DNA of 41,790 nucleotides from Chlorobiaceae bacterium. Its GTDB lineage: Bacteria; Bacteroidota; Ignavibacteria; UBA10030; SZUA-254. The stretch lies in contig PNNN01000042.1 in NCBI GenBank assembly GCA_013824245.1, positions 1 through 41,790 of the forward strand, in the 5' to 3' direction. Numbering within the stretch: position 1 is the first letter of the stretch; every line of letters starts with the position of its first letter. Positions 1 to 6,861 of the stretch are shown here, piece after piece. Made by a program: the position numbers and the translations under genes. The notes under the pieces were generated by a model. The model worked only from the letters and a program-made list of their open reading frames with translations, did no database searches and was not told the DNA's origin.

Positions 1-93
1 ATATTTATACTAATTTTTCAGAAGTCTCTAATAATGATAAAAGCTTGAGTTGCTGGATATTATTGTTTACTTGACTTTTTCCTTTTTAAAGTG

Positions 94-100
94 GTTAGGC
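94..100. repeat. Possible end of an attC-like palindromic element (edge copy)
   Basis: GTTAGGC here is followed by AACCGC. The 13-nt word GTTAGGCAACCGC matches, with purine/pyrimidine swaps only, the ends of the element at 1615-1808 (GTTAGGCAGCCAC read on the minus strand and GTTAGGTGGTTGC on the plus strand). It lies 47 bases past the stop codon of the minus-strand nitrilase-like gene, where an attC R'' box would lie if that gene were an integron cassette. The partner end would be outside the window. A 7-mer R-box match alone is common by chance, so the call rests on the longer similarity. Confidence 0.35.
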
Positions 101-147
101 AACCGCATTGTAATCATAACAATATTTAAAGGAGCGAAACATTTTTT

Positions 148-912
148 CTATGCTTGACTGATTTGGCCAGATGAGTCAAAGTTCCAGATTTTGATTTCGA
201 GCCGCGGTTTATTGCCGATTTCGAGATCAATTTTCCTCGAGGAATTTCTCTGCCAGCCAGAAGGCCCCGGAATATAGCAGTGTTTGATAGATCCTCGGAC
301 ATCTGCGTGTACTGAGCACAAAGAAGAAATGCCATTGGTTGCGAGTCGTTTCATTGGAGCAAAAACTCGGAATCTGGATGCCGTATGAGCTTGGTCGATT
401 ACGATTTTCGTATTACGAAATGCAAGGGCAGCTTGAATGCGTTCATTGAAAATCTCACCGCAAAGAAGTACCTCGATTCGTGGGGAAGCAAATAGCAGGC
501 GTTCCTCTTTGCACAGAGCGTCCAAAACTAAGTACTGATTTGTGCTCGTGGTGCTTCTTTGTCGCCATTTATCACTTCGACCATCCGTGGAGGCGAAGAT
601 CGAAAACGAAGGCAGTTTGTATAGGCTCACGAGTTCATCATTCGGATGTGGATTCTTAATGTCGGTGTCCAACCCAACTAGTAAATCAATGCCAACATTT
701 GTTGCTAGGTTCGTAATTTGTCTTTGGATAGCAACGTACTCAGCACTGTTGGACGCGAAAAAGTATCCACCAGGAAGACAAAAAAGGTGGACGGAATATC
801 TGGAAAGCTCATCCGCAGCATTAGATAAGAGTGTCATACGCTGAGTTGTCCATCGTAGATCATGGTAGCCGTCTATTGTAACCGTACACACTGCAACTTT
901 GAAAGTGGTCAT
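148..912 (-). CDS. Nitrilase (carbon-nitrogen hydrolase)-like protein
   Basis: A 254-residue cytosolic protein with no signal peptide. Several segments fit the nitrilase fold in order: an N-terminal strand MTTFKVAVCTV, a loop strand VHLFCLPGGYFF (45-52), LLVGLDT (77-83), a Lys-bearing stretch SDKWRQRS (113-120), and IEVLLCGEIFNERIQ (146-160), where Cys151 aligns with the family nucleophile. After that comes the usual strand-helix layout ending near HAD. The catalytic Glu normally found in a PE motif is not visible: the equivalent loop reads PGG. The protein may therefore be inactive, divergent, or only similar in fold. The start codon has no clear ribosome site. It follows the secreted protein at 995-1576 by 82 bases on the same strand, so the two may share a transcript. 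Family membership is an inference from motif order. Confidence 0.6.
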   Translation of the reverse strand: MTTFKVAVCTVTIDGYHDLRWTTQRMTLLSNAADELSRYSVHLFCLPGGYFFASNSAEYVAIQRQITNLATNVGIDLLVGLDTDIKNPHPNDELVSLYKLPSFSIFASTDGRSDKWRQRSTTSTNQYLVLDALCKEERLLFASPRIEVLLCGEIFNERIQAALAFRNTKIVIDQAHTASRFRVFAPMKRLATNGISSLCSVHADVRGSIKHCYIPGPSGWQRNSSRKIDLEIGNKPRLEIKIWNFDSSGQISQA

Positions 913-994
913 GATTCTAAAATACTATAGTCGTTGATACAAATAGAGTGATTTAAGTAAGATTGACTTTTGAGGATAAATATAGAAATTGAAA

Positions 995-1576
995 TCACTG
1001 CCCCCGAAATGCTTGTAACCATTTTATATTCTCTTCGCTTGACCAGTCGTCATTATAGTAACCGTAAGCTACTGGGGGATCTGTAGAAACAGACTTATAT
1101 ACCCAATGATTATCTTGAAAAGCATAGTTTATTGTTAACGATATCGGCGATGATCCAGCATCTTGGAAGATTGTGTCTCTGAAACAACTCTTCTTTGTGG
1201 TATGCCACCAATCGTGTGAATATTCACTCGAAATAGTTGAGTAAGATTCTGACTTTATGAAACCATTATTAAGAATTTTGAAAGTGACATGTACAACAGC
1301 GACGAACGGAGAAATTATTGAATTTGTTCTTTGAATATCATATGATAGCGAAAAAGAAGTGTGTTTATAAAGTCTAAATATCTCTTTTGTTGGACTATCA
1401 TGAAAGTCTTGTCGATCTAGGAATAGCGGTTTAGAGGTGAAAAATGAATCAATAATTGACACTTGTTTTTCGAAAGCTGCTCTTATAATCTTAGTATCAT
1501 TTATCGATTCCTGAGAATAGGCAAGATTGAGACTGATAATAGAGAATACGATTAGAATTGGATTTTGTATTGCCAT
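995..1576 (-). CDS. Secreted protein of unknown function
   Basis: A 193-residue protein with a signal peptide of about 21 residues (hydrophobic ILIVFSIISLNLAYS before Gln). The start is supported by GAGG just upstream. The mature part is rich in aromatic and polar residues and reads as mixed beta structure, with two Cys and a closing segment DDWSSEENIKWLQAFRG. I do not recognise a family. On the minus strand its start codon lies about 39 bases after the GTTAGGC end of the palindromic element at 1615-1808. That very short leader is the geometry expected for the first gene of an integron-type cassette. Confidence 0.7.
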   Translation of the reverse strand: MAIQNPILIVFSIISLNLAYSQESINDTKIIRAAFEKQVSIIDSFFTSKPLFLDRQDFHDSPTKEIFRLYKHTSFSLSYDIQRTNSIISPFVAVVHVTFKILNNGFIKSESYSTISSEYSHDWWHTTKKSCFRDTIFQDAGSSPISLTINYAFQDNHWVYKSVSTDPPVAYGYYNDDWSSEENIKWLQAFRGQ

Positions 1577-1614
1577 AGAAACCTCAATATAGTATAAACT
1601 TTATATTGGTGGCT

Positions 1615-1808
1615 GCCTAACTATTAGTTATCCCGCCACAAAGATTGGCGGGTGAAATTGCCATATAGCGTGTTATCACACAGGCAGTTTGTGTGTTATA
1701 ATTTCTTTAAAATTCTCTTCACACAAATATTACGAAAAGCTCATGCCAAAGTCAAACTTGTTTCGGACTCATCCCCTGCCACTCCCGCCAAAAAGCGGCG
1801 GGTTAGGT
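1615..1808. repeat. attC-like palindromic element, complete copy
   Basis: The element begins GCCTAAC (1615-1621) and ends GTTAGGT (1802-1808), matching the integron R-box consensus RYYYAAC/GTTRRRY in inverted orientation. Inside each end is a GC-rich hairpin: CCCGCCA/TGGCGGG (1632-1638 and 1646-1652) and CCCGCC/GGCGGG (1784-1789 and 1797-1802). On the minus strand the gene at 1821-2657 stops 12 bases before one R box, and the next gene starts about 39 bases after the other, as cassette junctions do. At 194 bp it is longer than typical attC sites. No integron integrase is in the window, so a palindromic mobile element of another class remains possible. Confidence 0.4.
1724..1802 (+). repeat. 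79-bp direct repeat, copy 1
   Basis: This stretch recurs at 2828-2906 with three substitutions and no gaps. It starts CAAATATTACGAAAAGC and ends in the CCCGCC...GGCGGG hairpin. It forms the right-hand part of the attC-like element at 1615-1808, so the two elements flanking the T9SS gene are homologous. Confidence 0.9.
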
Positions 1809-1820
1809 GGTTGCATTATT

Positions 1821-2657
1821 TTATTTTGATATAATTAAAAGTTTAGATGCTGCGTAATCTTCAGTTTGCAGCCTATAAAAATAGACTCCACTGGAAAATT
1901 CTTGTGCGTTAAAGAAAATCTCATGTTCGCCAACAGATTGTTGACCAGAAATGAGTGTCTGTAATTCTTGTCCAAGGATGTTGAATATCTTCAAGGTGAC
2001 AGTACTCTTCTTATCAAGAGAAAATCCGATTGTTGTCGATGAATTGAACGGATTGGGATAATTTTGGTAAAGTTGAAAGTTATTAGGCCGGTTATTGCTA
2101 TTATGGACAGAAAGGGGAGTACCATATTCAACTCCATCAATTCTCGCGTAGATGATCGTGGATCGGTACGGCCATCCGAGTCCATTATCCTCCTCTGATA
2201 CGACACCAATCCCATACGCAAGTTCGCATGCTGCATCAATATATCCTGTGTATAGCGCTTTGGTTACTATACCGAATAATGTATCCGTAAATTTCTGTGT
2301 AGAGCGAAGGTCATATCCTGTTGAATGTTCGAGAGGGTCAGCCCAAAATAGTACGGTGCCTGATGACGAGTCGATTCTATGATAATATATGCTTGAACTC
2401 TTATTATCAAGGTTCGTCTTTTTTATTGCATAATATTGTTTTCCGTTTAACATTGTAGTGTCATACATAATTTCTTTCTTCTCATAATATAAATGAGAAC
2501 CTGGATTGCTAATCCAATTCTGCCAATGATATTCCCAAACATCTCCAACATGCATCGGATAAAACGAGTATATAGAATCGTTTACTTGTGCATCCAATAT
2601 TGAGGTAGAGATCAAAAAAGCAAAAAGAATGATGTTCATTCTAATTATCGTTTTCAT
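1821..2657 (-). CDS. T9SS type A sorting-domain protein, exported, unknown function
   Basis: A 278-residue protein. The reading frame is open further upstream, but the ATG at 2657 is chosen because GGAGGG lies just before it and a signal peptide (MKTIIRMNIILFAFLISTSILDAQ) follows directly. The middle contains WEYHW and YYAIKKT and resembles beta-rich secreted proteins of Ignavibacteria, without a named domain. The last ~80 residues are a T9SS sorting domain: [17 protein letters not shown], then VTLKIFNILGQE, then SSGVYFYRLQTE and a final LLIISK. It is expected to cross the outer membrane and be surface-attached or released. The gene sits between two copies of an attC-like repeat, with a leader of only about 28 bases, so it may be a mobile cassette. 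Confidence 0.85.
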   Translation of the reverse strand: MKTIIRMNIILFAFLISTSILDAQVNDSIYSFYPMHVGDVWEYHWQNWISNPGSHLYYEKKEIMYDTTMLNGKQYYAIKKTNLDNKSSSIYYHRIDSSSGTVLFWADPLEHSTGYDLRSTQKFTDTLFGIVTKALYTGYIDAACELAYGIGVVSEEDNGLGWPYRSTIIYARIDGVEYGTPLSVHNSNNRPNNFQLYQNYPNPFNSSTTIGFSLDKKSTVTLKIFNILGQELQTLISGQQSVGEHEIFFNAQEFSSGVYFYRLQTEDYAASKLLIISK

Positions 2658-2684
2658 TGTTCCCTCCAAATATTTTGTGTAACT

Positions 2685-2906
2685 GGCTAACAATTAATTA
2701 TACTGCCACATGGCAGGCTATCAAATCCGCCAGTGGCGGACAAGCACACAGAGTGTACGATAGATTCCATATGTTTTATTGTTTTTATTCTGTTTCCCAT
2801 CGTCTGCATCCATAAAAAAATACACTGCAAATATTACGAAAAGCTTATGCCAAAGTCAAACTTGTTGCGGACTCATCCCCTGCCACTCCCGCCAAAAAAC
2901 GGCGGG
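2685..2906. repeat. attC-like palindromic element, decayed copy
   Basis: The left end GGCTAACAATTAATTAT parallels GCCTAACTATTAGTTAT of the complete element. Small GCC/GGC palindromes follow, and the right part is copy 2 of the 79-bp repeat. The right-hand R box is missing: the sequence reads GGCGGGATCTTC where the complete copy has GGCGGGTTAGGT. The left R box also has one mismatch to the consensus. Both suggest decay or truncation. Confidence 0.4.
2828..2906 (+). repeat. 79-bp direct repeat, copy 2
   Basis: Differs from 1724-1802 at three positions (C/T, T/G, G/A) over 79 bases with no gaps. It ends in the hairpin CCCGCC (2888-2893) / GGCGGG (2901-2906). Confidence 0.9.
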
Positions 2907-2944
2907 ATCTTCGACTTCTCTACCCGCAGAAAAGGGGAGGTGTC

Positions 2945-2972
2945 AGTCCCTCTCTAAAGTTAGAGAGGGACT
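2945..2972. repeat. Perfect inverted repeat next to a DUF559-like relic
   Basis: Arms AGTCCCTCTCTAA and TTAGAGAGGGACT (13 bp) flank a 2-base centre. It touches the stop codon of the minus-strand gene relic. CCCTCTC-type palindromes of this sort often flank DUF559-type genes in environmental bacteria; a second CCCTCTCC palindrome is at 34551-34576. Confidence 0.7.
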
Positions 2973-3120
2973 ACAGGGTGAGTTCATTGTTCAGGATATT
3001 TTCTAATCGTTTCAGTACATCCGGCAAATCATTTTCTATCTCACTGATTTTAAACCGGATTCCTCTAATCAAAATGGCGTTAGATTTTCCGTTCCGAAAG
3101 AAATTTTCAGAACGAAAAAA
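2971..3120 (-). pseudogene. 3' remnant of a DUF559 (endonuclease-like) gene
   Basis: The minus strand reads through about 49 codons to a TAG at 2971. The tail includes SNAILIRGIRFKISEIEND, then LPDVLKRLENIL. This matches the end of DUF559 proteins, where an R..YL...G..V.RF strand is followed by an E(I/V)..... L..VL..I helix. No upstream part with the family's N-terminal LR...T..E..LW motif is present, so only the 3' end survives. DUF559 is a PD-(D/E)XK-like family often found in mobile contexts. The assignment is by eye and tentative. Confidence 0.4.
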
Positions 3121-3198
3121 GATAATCTTCACAAAACTGCCAATAATTTATGACCGATTCGAGGAACCAGATAACATATCATAAATACAATGTCATAG

Positions 3199-3927
3199 TT
3201 ACTCTGAACAACCGATGTTAAATGTTTTTGAATATATATTATGGTTATACGGATAGTATTCTGGTCTGTATTCAATTTTAATTCTGTACACACCACTTCC
3301 AAGATTATTGATTGTCCGGAGTGCCAATTGTTCACGAAGAGTTTGGTTTGGTACAAGCTGGATGTACTGAGGATACAAATCCAAACATGGACCAATGTTG
3401 ATCTCCAAAAAATTACACCATTTACCTTCGATGAAGACTTCAAGCCAATAAGTAAGCTTGTTATTACACGCAGTTATGAAAGCATTTTCATTTGTTGGGT
3501 TGTCGATTGTAAAAATTAGATTATCGGAACATTGATAATAAGTTTTGTCCGTCTGAATATACAGCCATGGAAGAGGTTGTACCGTAAAGTCGAGACGTCC
3601 CGCATCACGTAAATATTGTTTTTCGATAAGAGCGAAATGTTTTGCTGCGTAGGTAGGGCAACCACATGCGTCGCAAGTTGCGCAATATTCAACCATAACA
3701 TCAACAACAGGAATCTTGGCTGAATTGAGAAGGGCTTTAGTGTCGGGTGGTGTGTAGTGACTTGCAGTGTCGCACTGAATTCCGCCCGAATAAAATTTTG
3801 CAACCCATATCAATTGTTCAAAGGGTCGTGGATCAATAGGAATAACAGGTGATGAATTGTAGTTAAGGTCGCAACTTACAAACGTCAGAAGAATACCTAT
3901 GATGAAGGTTCGAATAAGATTTTCCAT
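3199..3927 (-). CDS. Lipoprotein with a Cys cluster, unknown function
   Basis: A 242-residue protein with a lipoprotein signal (GILLTFVSC, lipidated Cys19), so probably membrane-anchored. Residues 82-90 form a dense cluster CATCDACGC, which could bind metal or form disulfides in the envelope. The C-terminal half (about 140-240) is beta-rich with ILFTIDNPTNENAF and GSGVYRIKIEY, resembling the immunoglobulin-like BsuPI/proteinase-inhibitor fold. The start is supported by GAAAGGAAT upstream and by a promoter match ending 23 bases before the ATG. It stands alone, with the repeat-rich accessory segment downstream. No known family is assigned. Confidence 0.75.
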   Translation of the reverse strand: MENLIRTFIIGILLTFVSCDLNYNSSPVIPIDPRPFEQLIWVAKFYSGGIQCDTASHYTPPDTKALLNSAKIPVVDVMVEYCATCDACGCPTYAAKHFALIEKQYLRDAGRLDFTVQPLPWLYIQTDKTYYQCSDNLIFTIDNPTNENAFITACNNKLTYWLEVFIEGKWCNFLEINIGPCLDLYPQYIQLVPNQTLREQLALRTINNLGSGVYRIKIEYRPEYYPYNHNIYSKTFNIGCSE

Positions 3928-3949
3928 AAAAATATTCCTTTCGAAAATT

Positions 3950-3980
3950 CAAATGTAATATATCTAATGAATGAATCAAA
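3950..3980 (-). promoter_or_regulatory. Bacteroidota-type promoter for the Cys-cluster lipoprotein
   Basis: On the minus strand TTTG (3980-3977) is followed by a 19-base spacer and TACATTTG (3957-3950). This matches the Bacteroidota primary-sigma consensus TTTG-N19/21-TAnnTTTG exactly. Transcription would start near 3943, giving a leader just long enough to hold the ribosome site before the ATG at 3927. Confidence 0.55.
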
Positions 3981-4008
3981 TCCAACAGGGAAATTCCAGC
4001 CATTCCGT

Positions 4009-4082
4009 CCCGCTCTGCGAGCGGGATCGGGATCTGAACTTGGCAAAACTTATTCTTAGCATAGATACTGAAACGAGTTCAG
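4009..4082. repeat. Dispersed hairpin element (CCCGCTC...CTGAA...TTCAG)
   Basis: A 7-bp stem CCCGCTC/GAGCGGG (4009-4025) is followed by GATACTGAAACGAGTTCAGC, whose CTGAA/TTCAG pair folds at 4068-4082. The wording is like repeats I know from Ignavibacteria and other Bacteroidota intergenic regions (ATCCTGAAA...TTCAGGATGACA type). It occupies part of the 290-base gap before the S46 gene; nothing else is visible in that gap. Confidence 0.45.
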
Positions 4083-4217
4083 CATGACGCTGACCCTGTT
4101 TAAAGGTCCAAATGCTTTTCTTGCAATCCACCCCTAATTTTCTTACCATAAAACCATTATGATGTTAAAATTCTATTAATCCAATCAATATTCCCTCAAT
4201 TTTCTAAAAGGTTTGTT

Positions 4218-6299
4218 ATGAGAAATAAGAAATTATGGATGATATTTGCGATAGCAATTACCAGCGTATTTTTACTGAATGCCGGCGCTCCCGCACCCGA
4301 CGAGGGTATGTGGACGTTCGATAATCCGCCGCTTAAAATGTTAAAAGAAAAATATGGATTCGAGCCGACAAAAGAATGGCTCGACCATGTACGACTTTCA
4401 AGCGTGCGTTTTAACGATGGCGGCTCCGGATCTTTCGTAAGTGCAAACGGACTTGCACTCACAAACCATCATGTAGCACGCGGACAATTACAGAAGATGT
4501 CGACACCCGAGAAAGATTATGTGAAGGACGGTTTCTATGCAAAAACACAAGCAGATGAAATTAAATGCGCCGATCTTGAACTGAATGTACTTGAGTCGAT
4601 GGAGAATATTACCGACCGAATAATGAAAGCAGTAAAGAAAGCCAAAACCGATCAGGAAGCGCTTGAGCTACGAAAAGCCGAAAGCGCCAAGATTGAAAAA
4701 GAAAATTTAAAGAAAACAGGTCTCCGATCCGATATAGTTACATTATACAACGGCGGCGAATACTGGGTTTATCGATATAAGAAATATACAGATGTTCGAC
4801 TTGTATTTGCACCAGAAGCGGGCATAGCGTTTTACGGTGGTGACCCGGATAATTTTACCTATCCGCGTTACGACCTCGATATGGCGATCTTCCGTGTGTA
4901 TGAAAACGATAAACCTGTTCAATCGAAAAACTATTTGAAATGGAGCGCCAATGGAGCCGATGACGGCGAGCTTGTTTTTGTTTCGGGTAATCCCGGCTCA
5001 ACCGAGCGGCAAAGTACAATGGCACAGCTTGAATTCATGCGCGATTATCAATATCCTATCGTGCTGAAATCATTAAAACGCCGAATCGAAATGTTAAAGA
5101 AATATTCGCTTCGCGGAAAAGAAGAAACCCGTCAGGCGGCATCGCTTATTTTCGGAATGGAGAATTCTGTTAAAGCGAATCAGGGAGAATATGAGGGATT
5201 GTTGGACAAGAATATATTCGACAAGAAGCAAAAGGAAGAATCAGAATTCCTTTCGATAATTTCAAAAAACCCAGAATGGCAAAAAGAATTCGGCGGGGCG
5301 TGGGATGCGATATCAGATGTTAAGAAAAAGAACATAGCTTTAATAAAGCCGATGTTCTTTCGCGGTCTACGTGGTTCACGCATGGCTCAGCTTGCGTTGA
5401 TGACTGTTCAATATGTTGCCGAAGTGAAAAAACCGGATGGCGAACGCCTCGAGGGTTTTCATGATGCTCAACTTGAAACGTTCAAGTTCAATCTTTTTTC
5501 ACCGGCGCCGGTATATCCACAGCTTGAAGAGTACCGATTGACGGATGGACTAAGAGAAACAATCGAAGAACTCGGCATCGATGATCCATTTGTGAAAACA
5601 ATACTTGGTGGTAAAACACCTGAAGAATTTGCGAAGGAACTCATCACCGGAACGAAGATGGCTGATCCGGAATTCAGAAAAAAATTAGTCGATGGCGGAC
5701 AAAAAGCGATTGATGCATGTACAGATCCGATGATTGTTGCAGCAAAGAAGGTTGATCCGTTTGTGCGTGAAGTTAGAAAGAAAATTGAGGATGAAGTTCA
5801 GAGTATCGAATCGGTTGCGGGAGAGAAGATAGGCAAAGCCCGATTTGCTGCATACGGTAAATCAACATATCCCGATGCGAACTTCACACTTCGTTTAACG
5901 TACGGCACCGTTAAAGGGTATTCGATGAATGGAACAATTGCACCATCAAAAACAACATATTATGGATTGTACGACCGATATTATAGTTTCGATAAACAAA
6001 ATCCATTCGATCTTCCACAACGTTATGTCGATAACATCGGGAAAATAGAGCTCAGCACACCGATGAATTTTGTTGCTACGCTCGATGTAGTTGGAGGGAA
6101 TTCAGGTTCACCGGTTATAAATAAAAATGGTGAACTCGTTGGGCTCGTTTTCGATGGTAATATCGAAAGTCTGGTTGGAACTTATGTTTATGATGAAGTG
6201 AAGAATCGGACTGTATCCGTTCACAGCAAAGCGATGATTGAAGCGATCAGTAAATTGTATGATGCGCCGGCACTTGTCAATGAACTGTTAGGTAGATAA
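4218..6299 (+). CDS. S46 family dipeptidyl-peptidase, DPP7-like
   Basis: A 693-residue serine exopeptidase that removes N-terminal dipeptides, expected in the periplasm after cleavage of a signal peptide (about residues 1-22). Length and domain order match peptidase S46: a chymotrypsin-like half with LTNHHVARGQ (His85), GGDPDNFTYPRYDLDMAIFR (Asp221), a long helical insertion, and GGNSGSPV (Ser629). Eighteen residues after the Ser, the motif FDGN places Gly647 at the position that sets P1 preference (Gly in DPP7, Arg in DPP11). A preference for hydrophobic rather than acidic P1 residues is therefore predicted. AAAGG lies upstream of the start and a strong hairpin terminator follows. The gene is monocistronic and looks intact. 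Confidence 0.95.
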   Translation: MRNKKLWMIFAIAITSVFLLNAGAPAPDEGMWTFDNPPLKMLKEKYGFEPTKEWLDHVRLSSVRFNDGGSGSFVSANGLALTNHHVARGQLQKMSTPEKDYVKDGFYAKTQADEIKCADLELNVLESMENITDRIMKAVKKAKTDQEALELRKAESAKIEKENLKKTGLRSDIVTLYNGGEYWVYRYKKYTDVRLVFAPEAGIAFYGGDPDNFTYPRYDLDMAIFRVYENDKPVQSKNYLKWSANGADDGELVFVSGNPGSTERQSTMAQLEFMRDYQYPIVLKSLKRRIEMLKKYSLRGKEETRQAASLIFGMENSVKANQGEYEGLLDKNIFDKKQKEESEFLSIISKNPEWQKEFGGAWDAISDVKKKNIALIKPMFFRGLRGSRMAQLALMTVQYVAEVKKPDGERLEGFHDAQLETFKFNLFSPAPVYPQLEEYRLTDGLRETIEELGIDDPFVKTILGGKTPEEFAKELITGTKMADPEFRKKLVDGGQKAIDACTDPMIVAAKKVDPFVREVRKKIEDEVQSIESVAGEKIGKARFAAYGKSTYPDANFTLRLTYGTVKGYSMNGTIAPSKTTYYGLYDRYYSFDKQNPFDLPQRYVDNIGKIELSTPMNFVATLDVVGGNSGSPVINKNGELVGLVFDGNIESLVGTYVYDEVKNRTVSVHSKAMIEAISKLYDAPALVNELLGR

Positions 6300-6320
6300 T
6301 AAATTTATCAAGTATACAGT

Positions 6321-6352
6321 AAAAAGGGTGACGACAACCCGTCACCCTTTTT
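6321..6352. terminator. Rho-independent terminator, bidirectional
   Basis: Perfect 13-bp stem AAAAAGGGTGACG / CGTCACCCTTTTT with a 6-base loop, plus extra T at the end. It lies between the convergent S46 gene and the minus-strand small lipoprotein gene and can serve both. Confidence 0.9.
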
Positions 6353-6384
6353 TATATCATTTAATCTGAAAAAGAAAAACTATT

Positions 6385-6723
6385 TTATTTAATTATAAAA
6401 TTCGGATTATTGCTTTTAGCGGTGTAATATGCATCATCGAGCGTGGAGCGTGAGCCGTTAGCATCGCTAACAAATTTATCAAAGGTTGCCCTGATCTGAG
6501 TTTTTTCCGGCACTGTTATCTGAATACTACCGTTCATATTCACTTTCTTCTCAAAATTTTTCCCCGAGATTGTGTAATAAATGATAGCGGTTTCGCCATA
6601 ATAAATATATGGGAATGCGTTAACCGGTTTCTTTTCGTATTTAATGGTTACTACCACGTCTGGTGCGCGGCATCCTACAATCAGTAGGATAGATGTGAGA
6701 AGAACTGCAAACAATAGGCGCAT
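6385..6723 (-). CDS. Small lipoprotein, unknown function
   Basis: About 112 residues, starting MRLLFAVLLTSILLIVGC with a clear lipobox (IVGC). The ATG at 6723 is preferred over the one at 6729 because GAAAG lies seven bases upstream of it. The mature part has VVVTIKYEKKPVNAFPYIYYGETAIIYYTI and ends NPNFIIK, and looks like a single small beta domain of the kind that lines the periplasmic face of a membrane. No family is recognised. It shares a downstream terminator with the S46 peptidase gene and is divergent from the DUF4097-like gene. Confidence 0.7.
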   Translation of the reverse strand: MRLLFAVLLTSILLIVGCRAPDVVVTIKYEKKPVNAFPYIYYGETAIIYYTISGKNFEKKVNMNGSIQITVPEKTQIRATFDKFVSDANGSRSTLDDAYYTAKSNNPNFIIK

Positions 6724-6861
6724 AATCATTCTTTCAAAATTGTAGATATATCTTTATTGGATGTAATTTCGTAAAGTAGATCGAAAAAGTCAACTTTTTG
6801 ATTGTAACATCTCTGAATGCTTACCGTATCCAATGGACAGACACAAGCAAGGATATCTAAT

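Larger units (their letters stand above)
2658..3198. other. Gene-free accessory segment made of repeats and a gene relic
   Basis: This 541-base gap holds, in order: GGCTAAC (2685-2691), the attC-like end that on the minus strand precedes the T9SS gene; two small perfect palindromes, CTGCCA-ca-TGGCAG (2703-2716) and TCCGCCA-g-TGGCGGA (2726-2740); copy 2 of the 79-bp repeat (2828-2906); a 13-bp-arm palindrome (2945-2972); and the 3' relic of a DUF559-like gene (2971-3120). It contains no intact gene. Confidence 0.75.

Noticed and set aside
15-28. TTTTCAGAAGTCTC shared with 20865-20878
   Set aside because: Only 14-16 bases in AT-rich gaps, without an inverted partner; too short to call a repeat family.
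3980-3986. ATCCAAC as another integron R box upstream of the Cys-cluster lipoprotein
   Set aside because: A RYYYAAC 7-mer occurs about once per kilobase per strand by chance, and no extended similarity to the GTTAGGCARCCRC ends or hairpin partner is present.
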